DNA of 64,000 nt from Calditrichota bacterium. Its GTDB lineage: Bacteria > Calditrichota > Calditrichia > Calditrichales > Calditrichaceae. A program made the position numbers and the translations under genes. Below are positions 25,687 to 35,126 of this stretch, piece after piece (position 1 is the first letter of the stretch; each line of letters begins with the position of its first letter). The stretch is from the NCBI GenBank assembly GCA_013151275.1, contig JAADIP010000092.1, positions 1 to 64,000 of the forward strand. The letters run 5' to 3'. The notes under the pieces are model-generated. The model had not been told where the DNA came from and made no database searches. It saw only the letters and a list, made by a program, of their open reading frames with translations.

Positions 25687-26172
25687 TTACAAAGTCCATT
25701 CGCCCCGCCCCGGCGAAGAAACAATCACCCGACCGTCCCGCACAATAACAGACACCGTTCGGCTATGGTTTTCTCCGACATCTTCGGCAATCGCGCCGAG
25801 GCAGTATTTCCAGAGGAATTTTTTAATAGCCAGAACATTTCGCTTTCCGATATTGAATTTCCCTTGCGGGTCAAGAATATTAGCGCCGCCGACCATTTTA
25901 ATCCAAACCTGACTATTCTTTTGAATTCCCAGTTGTTTTAAATTATTAATCAACTTCGGGATAGCCGTATCCGCAAAGTATCCCGGTTTTTTCTTTGCCC
26001 GTTCCTTGTTGACCTTTGAATCGGGCAAAGCGATATGTGCCATTCCGGCAACTTTTAAGTGCGGCGAGTAAAAAATCAAAGCCACACAAGAGCCCAGGGC
26101 GTATGTTTTGATCTGATCATGCGGATTTCTGCTGACCACAATATCGCCCACTCCAACGATTAAATTTGCCAT
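25687..26172 (-). CDS. cheD: Receptor glutamine deamidase CheD
   Basis: Stand-alone CheD of 161 residues. All catalytic features are present: T23, C29 in ALGSCVALIF and H46 in GMAHIALP. CheD deamidates receptor glutamines and in some bacteria interacts with CheC. The start codon shares one base with the cheB stop (TAATG). The contrast with the fusion at 17364, which lacks the threonine, is notable. Confidence 0.95.
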   Translation of the reverse strand: MANLIVGVGDIVVSRNPHDQIKTYALGSCVALIFYSPHLKVAGMAHIALPDSKVNKERAKKKPGYFADTAIPKLINNLKQLGIQKNSQVWIKMVGGANILDPQGKFNIGKRNVLAIKKFLWKYCLGAIAEDVGENHSRTVSVIVRDGRVIVSSPGRGEWTL

Positions 26173-27224
26173 TATTTCATCCCATTCAAATAGCTTGTTA
26201 TGATTTCCGGTATTTCTTCCAAAGGCGCTAATCTTTCTGCGCCGCCGCGTTTGTAGGCTTCACGCGGCATTCCAAAAACAACAGATGTGTTTTCATCCTG
26301 CGCTACAGTTCGCGCACCACGTTCGCGCATTTTAACCATGGCATCCGCCCCGTCGTCGCCCATTCCGGTCAGCATTACGCCGATGGCGTTGCTTCCCGCA
26401 TATTTGGCTACCGAACGGAACAGAACATCCACCGAGGGACGATGCCCGTTGACCGTAGCGCCGTCTCTGCAAAGAACGCGGTATTCCCCTCCGGATCGGA
26501 TTAGCTGCATGTGATAATTACCCGGAGCGATTAAAACATTGCCCGTCATTACCCTGTCGCCCGATTGCGCCTCTTTAACGGTTAAATCGGACAATTGATT
26601 TAGCCGCTGACCGAACATCGTGGTAAATCCCGCCGGCATGTGTTGAACAATGACCACGCCGGGCGAATCGGGAGGTAAGGCGCAAATCAATTTTCGAATT
26701 GCCTCGGTGCCGCCGGTGGAAGCTCCTATGGCAATAACCTTGTCCGTGGTCTTGATCGGTTTGCTAAAACGAACTTTCCGGATTGCTTCCGACTTAAAAT
26801 TCTTTTTACGCCAGTGCTTTACCTTTACCCTGGAAGCCATTTTCACTTTGGCGCGCAGCTCTTCCATCATTCCGTTCAAACCGTTGCGGATGTTTATTTT
26901 CGGCTTAAGCACAAAATCGATCGCGCCGGCAGCCAGAGAATCCAGTGTGATTTTCGAACCCCGCTCCGTAAGCGAACTGACCATAATAACAGGCAAAGGA
27001 TGTTGAGGCATTAGTCTTTTCAAAAACTCCAAACCGTCCATGCGCGGCATCTCAATATCGAGCGTTAAAACGTCCGGTTTTAATTTTAAAATCAAATCCC
27101 GCGCACGATACGGGTCGCCGGCGGCGCCGACAACCGTAATTTCGGGATCCATGGAAAGCCCATGACTTAATACCTGCCGGACAAGCGCCGAATCGTCAAC
27201 TACCAGTACTTTTACCGAATCCAT
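26172..27224 (-). CDS. cheB: Chemotaxis response regulator and methylesterase CheB
   Basis: Demethylates and deamidates receptors. A receiver domain (phospho-acceptor D56 in LTLDIEMPRMDG) is joined by a basic linker to the esterase domain with triad residues S169 (GASTGGTEA), H195 (VQHMPAGF) and D291 (GMGDDGADAM). The start at 27224 has AAGGAAG upstream and gives 350 residues. It begins one base after the cheR stop. Confidence 0.96.
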   Translation of the reverse strand: MDSVKVLVVDDSALVRQVLSHGLSMDPEITVVGAAGDPYRARDLILKLKPDVLTLDIEMPRMDGLEFLKRLMPQHPLPVIMVSSLTERGSKITLDSLAAGAIDFVLKPKINIRNGLNGMMEELRAKVKMASRVKVKHWRKKNFKSEAIRKVRFSKPIKTTDKVIAIGASTGGTEAIRKLICALPPDSPGVVIVQHMPAGFTTMFGQRLNQLSDLTVKEAQSGDRVMTGNVLIAPGNYHMQLIRSGGEYRVLCRDGATVNGHRPSVDVLFRSVAKYAGSNAIGVMLTGMGDDGADAMVKMRERGARTVAQDENTSVVFGMPREAYKRGGAERLAPLEEIPEIITSYLNGMK

Positions 27225-27225
27225 T

Positions 27226-28065
27226 TCAATCTTCCTTAACATAAATCGCAGGTTGCACGTACTTAAAATAAGAGTTGTGATGGCTCAAACTTTCCGAATG
27301 ACCGATCATCAAATAACCTCCCGGTTCCAGATAATTGTAAAATTTTTGAATCAGTTGCTCTTTGGTTTCCGTGTCAAAATAAATCATTACATTTCGGCAG
27401 ATGATGATGTGAAATCGTCTCTTAAAAGGAAATTGCTGTCTCATTAAATTCAAACGCCGAAACAGGATCAGTTCTTTAACAAAAGGTTTGACCGCAAATT
27501 TTTCGTGGTCTTCTTTTGCAAAGTATTTTTCGACAAAGGTCGCGTCCAGATTAGACAAATTCTCCTTAGAATACTTTCCCTGCTTTGCCTTCTCCAAAAC
27601 GATTTCCGAAATATCCGTCGCCAGAATCGCGCTTTTCTTTTTAGCGTCCAACAATCCTAAAACCCCGATCAGAATCATGGCGATTTGGTAAGGTTCTTCT
27701 CCGGAAGAGCAGCCGGCAGACCAAATGCGCAGAACCTCTTTTTTCTTGTTGCTCTGGAGACGCCTCAACAGATCGGGAATTGCTTTTTCCTCCAAAAAAG
27801 CAAAGTGGTTCGGCTCACGGTTAAAATAAGTATGGTTGGTGGAAATTCGATTGATCAGGGTGTTCAGCGCTTCGCCCGATTGATCTTTTAACAGATAGTC
27901 ATAATATTCGCTGAAACTCCGGAACCCGTAAGCCCGCACCACCTTTTGCAATCGTCCCAGCACCAAAGAACGTTTGTGCGGTCCGAGAGAGATTCCGAAT
28001 CGGTCGTGAACCAACTGTCGGATTTTCTCAAAATCTTTTTCCAATAATTCCGGCATTTCCATCAT
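27226..28065 (-). CDS. cheR: Chemotaxis receptor methyltransferase CheR
   Basis: Transfers methyl groups from S-adenosylmethionine to receptors. A CheR N-terminal helical domain (RFGISLGPHKRSLVLGRLQK) is followed by the methyltransferase fold: NRISTNHTYFNREPNHF, RIWSAGCSSGEEPYQIAMIL and FHIIICRNVMIYFD. The ATG pair at 28065/28062 is preferred to an upstream TTG that overlaps the receptor gene. The adjacent receptor ends in an acidic-aromatic tail (DDQDFGDF) that might dock CheR, which is inference. Confidence 0.95.
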   Translation of the reverse strand: MMEMPELLEKDFEKIRQLVHDRFGISLGPHKRSLVLGRLQKVVRAYGFRSFSEYYDYLLKDQSGEALNTLINRISTNHTYFNREPNHFAFLEEKAIPDLLRRLQSNKKKEVLRIWSAGCSSGEEPYQIAMILIGVLGLLDAKKKSAILATDISEIVLEKAKQGKYSKENLSNLDATFVEKYFAKEDHEKFAVKPFVKELILFRRLNLMRQQFPFKRRFHIIICRNVMIYFDTETKEQLIQKFYNYLEPGGYLMIGHSESLSHHNSYFKYVQPAIYVKED

Positions 28066-28093
28066 TACTTTAACCCTGTTAACGGTTTTTCGG

Positions 28094-30643
28094 TTAAAAG
28101 TCCCCAAAGTCCTGATCGTCGGTAAAATCAGGGAATTGATTCAAAGAGCCGTTTCCGTTTCCGTTACCGCTGCGTTTGTTGGCTCCGAATCGTCTTTCAG
28201 CGCTTATTTCGGCAACGGGTTCGTTTTCTTCGTGAACTCCGACGTTTATTTCTTCGGAGTAAAAGTCATGGGCAAGTTTAAATTTTTGAATCATACCGCG
28301 TAAATTGAGCGCCTGACTGGACAGCTCCTCGGCGGCGGAAGCGCTTTCTTCGGCGCTGGCTGCATTTGCCTGAGTAACCTGATCCACCTGTTTTAAGGCT
28401 TCGCTGATCTGTTCGATTCCTTCCACCTGTTCCGCCGAAGCGCTGGTTATTTCGTCAATCAGGTCGCTGGCTCGGGAGATATTCTGAATGATCATTTCCA
28501 GAGATTTGGCGGTTTTATCGGCAATGTCGGTTCCGTGTTTAACCTTTTGCACCGATCCTTCGATTAATTGTTCGGTTTCTTTGGCGGCTTTGGCGCTGCG
28601 TTGAGCCAAATTGCGGACCTCTTCGGCGACGACGGCAAACCCTTTTCCGTGAACTCCGGCGCGGGCGGCTTCCACCGCGGCGTTGAGCGCTAAAAGATTC
28701 GTCTGAAAAGCGATCTCGTCTATCACCTTGATAATCTTCGAGATTTGCTTGGAAGATTCGTTGATGTCCTGCATCGCCTCGAGCATTCTTTCCATTTGTC
28801 CGTTGCCTTCTTCGGCGGCTTTTTGGGCAGCCGTCGAAATTTGATTTGCCAGAGTGGCGTTTTCGGAATTTTGTTTGGCTTGCGAGGCTACTTCTTCGAT
28901 GGAGGCTGTTGTTTCTTCCAGAGAACTGGCTTGTTCCGTTGCGCCCTGAGAAACCGACTGACTGGAATCGGCGACCTGATGCGCGCCGTTCTGAATTTGA
29001 TCGACAGCGTTGGCGATGTTCTCTAAAATTTCATTTAAAGAATCAAGCGTTTTATTCAACGCGTTTTTCATTCTTCCGTGATCGCCTTTATGTTCGCTCT
29101 GTATTTTAACCCGCAAATCACCGGCGGCAACCTGTTCCAGAGCTTCCAGGACTTCATTGATCGGATTGGTCAGCGCGTCTAACGCTTCATTTATTCCGCG
29201 CACTATTTTTCGGAAATCGCCCTCGTGACGGCTGTCGTCCACGCGGAAATCCAGACGCCCTTCCAGCGCGCCGTCGATTAAGGCGTTTGAATCCTGCACA
29301 AGATTATTTATTGCCAGAATACAACGATTTAAATTTTCCTTCAGCGCGTTAAAATCGCCTTTAAAGTCGCTATCGATGTAGTCCGGTATTTCGCCGCGGG
29401 AAATGGCGGCAATGGCTTTTGCGGTTTCGTTCAAAGGCATAATCACAGCGTCCATGGTTTCGTTGAATCCGTTCAAGATGTCGCGATATCCGCCTTCGAA
29501 TTTTTCGGCGTCACCGCGGTAATTCAGGTTTCCGGATTTTGCCTGTTCGGTTAAGTTTACGCTTTCGTCGATTAATGCCTGTAAATTGGTGCGGATGGTG
29601 GTCAGAGCCTCGGTTAACTGCATCAATTGACCGGGCAGGGGACGCAACGTGTTTTGCAGATTTCCGCGCGCGTATTCGTTCAAAATGGTAATGGTCTCTT
29701 TTACCGGATCGATAACCACATCCAGAGCCTGATTCAGATTGGTAATGACTTCTTCGTAAACGCCGCTTAATTTCAATGTTTCGCAGCGGGCGTCGATTTC
29801 TCCCTGTTTTTGTTTGGTAACCAGAGTTTCCAGTTCCGTCACAACCACCTTAAGACTCTGTTTTACGTCCAACAGGGCGTTCCCGAGAACGTCATTTTCC
29901 GAAAGGATTTCAATTTCGGTATCCACATTACCGGCGGCAAGGTTTTTCGCTGCTTTTGCCTTTTTCCCGATGGAAAAAGCCATATCCTTAAAGGTGCGGA
30001 TTAATAGCCCCAATTCATCTTCAAAAGAATACGAAACATCAAATTCCAATTGACCTTCGGACAGCAGACCCGCCATATTGCGCAAATCGTTAAGCGGTCG
30101 GGTTACCTTTTTCGTCAAAAATGTGATAAACAGAATCAAAATAAAGACGCCAGCCACCGAAAGGAGTATCAAAATTCTGGTGGCAAAACTCAGGGCAGCC
30201 TGACGTCTTTCCATTGAAAGTCCCACGATCACGCTGCCGATGGTCTTATCCGACGATTTAATGGGCAAATCAATAAAAATTTCATTTTCAAATTCCGTGA
30301 TTCCGGTAATTTCGTTAAACTTGGTTTCTTTATACCCTTCTTTCCGGTAACTGAATAAATCCTTATCTTCCGAATCCTTTACTTTGACCATTGAAATCTG
30401 CGGGTCTTTGGTAAAGGCTGCCAGAGCGTTGGCGATAAGTTCCGGGTCGCCGAATTCCACTCCGGTTTTCACGGCTTCCGCCGCAAGGTTCCCGATGATT
30501 TCCAATGACGCTTTTAAATTCCTGTCCAACGCGGAAGCGGTTATGGAATTAATAATGAGCATTCCGAAGATTATCATTACCATCAGGACCGGGATGAACA
30601 GGATTAATATTTTATTTTTGATGGTTAATTTGGAAAACCACAT
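28094..30643 (-). CDS. Methyl-accepting chemotaxis protein with tandem HAMP units
   Basis: An 849-residue receptor. One transmembrane helix lies near 10-35, then a short periplasmic sensor (about 36-155), a second helix (about 153-175) and HAMP. A chain of repeated HAMP-like units follows (markers [20 protein letters not shown], then [20 protein letters not shown], then [16 protein letters not shown]). The signalling domain near 630-700 has the conserved tip [20 protein letters not shown]. The tail is glycine/asparagine-rich and ends in DFGDF. Co-transcribed with a small secreted protein upstream and cheR downstream. Confidence 0.93.
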   Translation of the reverse strand: MWFSKLTIKNKILILFIPVLMVMIIFGMLIINSITASALDRNLKASLEIIGNLAAEAVKTGVEFGDPELIANALAAFTKDPQISMVKVKDSEDKDLFSYRKEGYKETKFNEITGITEFENEIFIDLPIKSSDKTIGSVIVGLSMERRQAALSFATRILILLSVAGVFILILFITFLTKKVTRPLNDLRNMAGLLSEGQLEFDVSYSFEDELGLLIRTFKDMAFSIGKKAKAAKNLAAGNVDTEIEILSENDVLGNALLDVKQSLKVVVTELETLVTKQKQGEIDARCETLKLSGVYEEVITNLNQALDVVIDPVKETITILNEYARGNLQNTLRPLPGQLMQLTEALTTIRTNLQALIDESVNLTEQAKSGNLNYRGDAEKFEGGYRDILNGFNETMDAVIMPLNETAKAIAAISRGEIPDYIDSDFKGDFNALKENLNRCILAINNLVQDSNALIDGALEGRLDFRVDDSRHEGDFRKIVRGINEALDALTNPINEVLEALEQVAAGDLRVKIQSEHKGDHGRMKNALNKTLDSLNEILENIANAVDQIQNGAHQVADSSQSVSQGATEQASSLEETTASIEEVASQAKQNSENATLANQISTAAQKAAEEGNGQMERMLEAMQDINESSKQISKIIKVIDEIAFQTNLLALNAAVEAARAGVHGKGFAVVAEEVRNLAQRSAKAAKETEQLIEGSVQKVKHGTDIADKTAKSLEMIIQNISRASDLIDEITSASAEQVEGIEQISEALKQVDQVTQANAASAEESASAAEELSSQALNLRGMIQKFKLAHDFYSEEINVGVHEENEPVAEISAERRFGANKRSGNGNGNGSLNQFPDFTDDQDFGDF

Positions 30644-30697
30644 AATTTGGTCCTTTCTAAATTATTTTGACCTTCGTCCCTCGATAGTTTTAACGCA

Positions 30698-31231
30698 TTA
30701 CTGCAAAACTTTTGAAACGCCGGCTTGTTGGTTGAATTCGGGCGTGAATTTCGCAGCCAGATCGGGACTAAATTTTAGATTAATCACAATTTTCAAACGC
30801 CCGTCGTCGCCGCGCAACAAACCCACAAGCGCTCCCGAATCGGAATATTCCTTGGAAGCGGTAACCACCGAAATATTCTTTTCTTTGCATCGGGATAAAA
30901 TGTAAACGCGGCTCGATTTATCCATGAGCACCGGTGAATTGTAAACCACCAGCACGCTGTTTTCCGGAACCATCTTCAGATTATTGCCGATACTGCGCGC
31001 GTCATCGACCAGATACAATTTTATTTTTACCCCGATCTTGGCGGCTGCTTTTGCAATCAACTCTTTTTGGCTGCTTTGTTCGTTCTGCGGTAAAAACACC
31101 GCTATTTCTTTGGTTTCCGGAAAGATTTTTTTCACGGCAAAAAAATACTGCAGCCAGGTAATATTTTTTGCTGAAGCCGATTGACTTAAAATTAACAAAA
31201 ATATCACGGAAATAAGATAAATGCGCTTCAT
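30698..31231 (-). CDS. Small secreted protein resembling an ABC substrate-binding half-domain
   Basis: A 177-residue exported protein with a signal peptide cleaved near SQSASA-KN (about 22). The mature part has a Rossmann-like alternation, EIAVFLPQNEQSSQKELIAK, then ENSVLVVYNSPVLMD and NISVVTASKEYSDSGALVGL, which recalls one lobe of the PF04392-type (ABC_sub_bind) binding proteins. It is too short for a full two-lobe protein. Its place 54 nt before a receptor suggests a periplasmic ligand partner, which is inference. Tentative. Confidence 0.55.
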   Translation of the reverse strand: MKRIYLISVIFLLILSQSASAKNITWLQYFFAVKKIFPETKEIAVFLPQNEQSSQKELIAKAAAKIGVKIKLYLVDDARSIGNNLKMVPENSVLVVYNSPVLMDKSSRVYILSRCKEKNISVVTASKEYSDSGALVGLLRGDDGRLKIVINLKFSPDLAAKFTPEFNQQAGVSKVLQ

Positions 31232-31423
31232 TATTTGCCTCCTTGTATTTTATTTGTTTGACATCCTCTTCACTTTTTTAAAGCGTTCTTTTGCATAATT
31301 TCAATTTTCAAAGCCGAACATCGATAAGCGTTGATCGCGGATTCGCGAAAGGTTTGTTCGCGCTTATTTCAGTTCGAATATTCCTCCGACCCTTCTTTTC
31401 ATTTGTTACGGGTTTTTCAATGA

Positions 31424-34400
31424 TCATAATTTTCCGAATTCTTCTTCGCCGAGAACAATTTCCGCTCCCTGCCGATTAACCGGCTGCCTCGGATAAACCG
31501 ATGGACTGTCGGAAACCTCCGCCGGTTTTTCTTCTTTCGGGCGAAAAGAATTTTCCGATTCTCTTAATTGCATCTCTTTCAGCTTAAAATATTCCATCAT
31601 CTTTTTTAGCTGCCTTGTCTGGCTGGCAAGTTCTTCGGCGGCGGAAGCTCCCTCTTCGGCGCTGGCGGCATTGGACTGGGTTATCTGGTCGATCTGCGAA
31701 AGAGCGTAGTTTATCTGTTCCATGGCGTTCAACTGTTCTTTTGAAGAACTCGCCATTTCATCGATAAAATCGCTGACCTTGCCGATGCCTTCGATGATCG
31801 AGGAAAGGGCTTCGGCGGTTTTTCGGGCAATTTCGGAACCGCGCGTTACCCGTTCGGAGGAGCGTTCGATCAATTCTGTTGTTTCGTGAGCCGCCTTTGC
31901 GCTGCGCTGTGCAAGATTACGGACTTCTTCCGCGACGACCGCAAATCCTTTTCCGTGAACCCCGGCTCTGGCGGCTTCGACCGCGGCGTTAAGCGCCAGC
32001 AAATTGGTCTGAAAGGCGATTTCGTCGATTACTTTGATGATTTTCGAAATTTGATCCGAAGACTCGCTGATTTCATCCATGGCGTGGAGCATTTCGTCCA
32101 TGCGCGTATTGCCCTCTTCCGCCTTTTTCTGAACCGTGCCGGTAAGCTGATTCGCCTGATTCGCGCTCTCGGCGTTTTGTTTTGCCTGATCGTTGAGTTC
32201 GTTAACAGAAGCAGTGGCTTCCTGCAGAGAATTTGCCTGTTCCGTGGCTCCGTGCGAAACGCTTTGACTGGAATCAGCCACCTGATTGGCGGCATTGTCG
32301 ATTTGACGAATGGCATTTCGAATTTCTTTTGAACGCTCGTGAAAGGCTTCCAGGGTTTTATTCAAAGCGAGTTTCATGCGCGCGTGATCGCCGTGGTATT
32401 CGCCGTTCAAACGGATTGTCAGGTCGCCTTCAGCCATCTTTTCCATAACCTGCAATACCTCTTTAACCGGATCCACCGCCGCGTCAAGAGTAGCGTTAAT
32501 ACCTTCGATAATCCTTCTGTAATCTCCGTTATGACGAGTTTCGTCGGCGCGCACTTCGAGTCTTCCCTGAACAGCAGCCTCCGTCAATTCACCGGTGTCG
32601 GCAATCAAACTTTTGATCGCCTCGACGCATTGATTCAGATTGTTGCGCAAAACATCGAATTCGCCTTTGAATTCGTCATGAATCTTTTCCGGCATATCGC
32701 CTTTGGCAATGCGTTCGATATAATCGGAAGCGATGCGAAGCGGATGGATGAGCGCCTCGAGAGTGGAATTAATGCCTTCGATAATTTTCCGGTATTCCCC
32801 TTCAAACTTTGAGGCGTCGCCGCGAACATCCAGCCTGCCTTCTTTTGCGGCTTCGATAAGCGGCAGAATCTCTTTGCCGAGGGATTGAATATTTTCTTTA
32901 ATTTCGTTTACACGGCGATTGACAATTATCTGTTTACCCGGCAGTTTTTCCAGCTCGGTCGAAAAATCTCCCTTTCCGTAAGATCTTAACGTATCCAGCG
33001 TTTTCCCCAACACTTCCACGTAAATTTCGACCATGGCGTTAACCTGTTGCGCCATCTGCCCGTAGGAGCCGGGAAAATCATCGGGATTAAGCATGTATTC
33101 GTAATCGCCGGCTTTCTGTTTTTCGTACATTTCCTGAGCGCTTCGGATAAAGTGCTCCAGATTCTGTTTCATCTTTCGCATGGAATGCCCGAGTAAATCT
33201 TTTTCGGAAGCCAGAGGAACCTCAACCGTCAAATCGCCCTCCGAAATCGCTTCCGCTGCTTTGGCTTTTTGTTTCAATTCGTCGATCATCGCCCGAAACG
33301 AATCCGCCAGCAAACCCGTTTCATCATTTGAAACAAAGGTAATCTCCTGATCCACATCGCCTTCAGCCAGACGATCCGCCGTCACGGTGAGTTCGCGAAT
33401 GGGATCGGCTAATTTTTTACTCAAAACAAAAGCGATTAAACCCATGATTAAGGAAATTATGATTCCCACTCCCACCGAAACGTTGACCATGTGTGAAATC
33501 GCCATATCCATGTGGTTTTGAACCTGAAGGAATTCATCTTCGTAAACTCCGGCTCCGATAATCCAATCCCAGGGTTCAAAATATTTTACCGCCGCAAGTT
33601 TTGATCTTGGAGCAGGATCATCCGGATTTTTCCAGAAATATCTTTTGTAAAGTAAATCTTTTGGACTGAGCTTTACCGCTTTTTTAATGATTTCACGGAC
33701 AAAAAATTTACCGTCGCTATCTTTGACGTCGATAATCGTCTTCCCGTCCGACTGTCCGTCTTTGGAAATGATGTACCGTCCCTTTGTTGTTCCTTTTCCT
33801 CCGAGCACCCAGACGTAACCCGATTGACCGACTCTTGTCTGCAGCACCGATTTGCGCAGACTTGGTATTTGATCCTGCTTAATGCTCAGGCTCAACGCGC
33901 CGACAAGCTCCCCTTTATTATCGTAAAGCGGTTTAAAAACGGACTCATACCTGTCGTTCACCATATAAGCCTGCCCGTAATAAGTTTGACCGCTTAAAAG
34001 AGTTTGAATGACCGGATTGGGTTTGCCGTCGGGGTTTACCGCGGGAATATAACTTCCGATAGCCCGCGCTCCTTCTTCATTTTCAAGCGTGGAGGCTATC
34101 CGCAGCATATCTCCCTGCGGATTCATTCGCTGAAGAATAGTGCAGTTTTCGCCCACTAATTCGCGGACATCGTCCACAACGAACGTTTTGGTGGTAAAAT
34201 CGCGGTTTTTCCCTAACCACCGCCAGCCGATCAACAGTTTGGGAAGCTTTATGTTTTTTTCTTCTTTTGTAAACTGGTTAACCGCGTTCCATTCAACTTT
34301 ATACGAAGACAGCGCAATAGTGCCCTTTTGAGTTAAAATTTGTTCGGCAACGCGCATATCATCTTCCAACTTATCCTGAATAATCCCGTACACCGATTCA

Positions 34401-34582
34401 CACAACCGGTAAACATCTTCTATCGCCTGCCTGAGGTTTTGTCTGGTTAATTCGTTCACCGAGGCATCGATTTGTTTTCCGACATCCGATTGTTTATTCA
34501 GAATAAATATTACGATTAAAAACGTCGGCAAAATAACCGCGCTTAATCCCAATGCAAGTATCTTATTCTTAACGCTTTTCAT
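31424..34582 (-). CDS. Methyl-accepting chemotaxis protein with Cache sensor and poly-HAMP
   Basis: A 1052-residue receptor. A transmembrane helix near 8-28 is followed by a large periplasmic Cache-type sensor (about 30-360) with VRVGQSGYVWVLGG-like and AVKYFEPWDWIIGAGVYEDE motifs. A second helix lies near 372-395. Repeated HAMP-like units (AEGDVDQEITF, then RGDASKFEGEYRKIIEGINS, then AVQGRLEVRADETRHNGDY) lead to the signalling domain with the same [20 protein letters not shown] tip. It ends IVLGEEEFGKL, unlike the other receptor. It lies 24 nt after cheW. Confidence 0.93.
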   Translation of the reverse strand: MKSVKNKILALGLSAVILPTFLIVIFILNKQSDVGKQIDASVNELTRQNLRQAIEDVYRLCESVYGIIQDKLEDDMRVAEQILTQKGTIALSSYKVEWNAVNQFTKEEKNIKLPKLLIGWRWLGKNRDFTTKTFVVDDVRELVGENCTILQRMNPQGDMLRIASTLENEEGARAIGSYIPAVNPDGKPNPVIQTLLSGQTYYGQAYMVNDRYESVFKPLYDNKGELVGALSLSIKQDQIPSLRKSVLQTRVGQSGYVWVLGGKGTTKGRYIISKDGQSDGKTIIDVKDSDGKFFVREIIKKAVKLSPKDLLYKRYFWKNPDDPAPRSKLAAVKYFEPWDWIIGAGVYEDEFLQVQNHMDMAISHMVNVSVGVGIIISLIMGLIAFVLSKKLADPIRELTVTADRLAEGDVDQEITFVSNDETGLLADSFRAMIDELKQKAKAAEAISEGDLTVEVPLASEKDLLGHSMRKMKQNLEHFIRSAQEMYEKQKAGDYEYMLNPDDFPGSYGQMAQQVNAMVEIYVEVLGKTLDTLRSYGKGDFSTELEKLPGKQIIVNRRVNEIKENIQSLGKEILPLIEAAKEGRLDVRGDASKFEGEYRKIIEGINSTLEALIHPLRIASDYIERIAKGDMPEKIHDEFKGEFDVLRNNLNQCVEAIKSLIADTGELTEAAVQGRLEVRADETRHNGDYRRIIEGINATLDAAVDPVKEVLQVMEKMAEGDLTIRLNGEYHGDHARMKLALNKTLEAFHERSKEIRNAIRQIDNAANQVADSSQSVSHGATEQANSLQEATASVNELNDQAKQNAESANQANQLTGTVQKKAEEGNTRMDEMLHAMDEISESSDQISKIIKVIDEIAFQTNLLALNAAVEAARAGVHGKGFAVVAEEVRNLAQRSAKAAHETTELIERSSERVTRGSEIARKTAEALSSIIEGIGKVSDFIDEMASSSKEQLNAMEQINYALSQIDQITQSNAASAEEGASAAEELASQTRQLKKMMEYFKLKEMQLRESENSFRPKEEKPAEVSDSPSVYPRQPVNRQGAEIVLGEEEFGKL

Positions 34583-34606
34583 GATCTTTTCTCCGGACGT
34601 AAACGA

Positions 34607-35113
34607 TTAAACTTCAACAGCAACCGATTGCTGTATTTCATTCAGTTCTTCATCAAAAAGAAAACGCTCCATATCCAGGATTATTTTGACCTGTTCTTCC
34701 ACTTTGCCCAATCCCTGAATAAAGCGGCTTTCTTTACCCTTTTTAACTTTTGGCGGGAGATCAATCTGGTTATCCGGAATATCCAACACCTCGTTAACCG
34801 AATCCACAATCAATCCCACGTTCGTTTCCTGAATATTCGCCACAACAATGCAGGTGCGTTCGTCATAAGCCCGCTCCTGAAATCCGAACCGTAATCTTAC
34901 ATCCACAACCGGAATCACCTTACCCCGCAGATTGATCACGCCCTTGACAAAATGCGGCAAATCGGGCAGCGGCGTTATTCTCTGCATCCCGATAATTTCC
35001 ATTACATACCGTATTTCCACCGCGTACTCTTCTTTTCCCAACTGGAAACACAAAAATTTTCCTTTTTGCGTATCCATAATTTCTTCTTCAAAGGTAAGTT
35101 GATTATCTGTCAT
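34607..35113 (-). CDS. cheW: Chemotaxis coupling protein CheW
   Basis: Links receptors to CheA. The 168-residue product has the two SH3-like halves: FLCFQLGKEEYAVEIRYVME and TPLPDLPHFVKGVINLRGKV, with IPVVDVRLRFG, and VGLIVDSVNEVLDIPDNQID. It begins 13 nt after cheA with a strong AAGGAGGG site. A MDTQKGKF methionine 12 codons in is an alternative start. Confidence 0.97.
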   Translation of the reverse strand: MTDNQLTFEEEIMDTQKGKFLCFQLGKEEYAVEIRYVMEIIGMQRITPLPDLPHFVKGVINLRGKVIPVVDVRLRFGFQERAYDERTCIVVANIQETNVGLIVDSVNEVLDIPDNQIDLPPKVKKGKESRFIQGLGKVEEQVKIILDMERFLFDEELNEIQQSVAVEV

Positions 35114-35126
35114 TATTTCGCCCTCC

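Noticed and set aside
31232-31262. Sigma28-like promoter before the small secreted protein and receptor 1
   Set aside because: A TTTAAAAAA stretch is present, but the expected CGAY core reads GTCAAAC; too weak to list.
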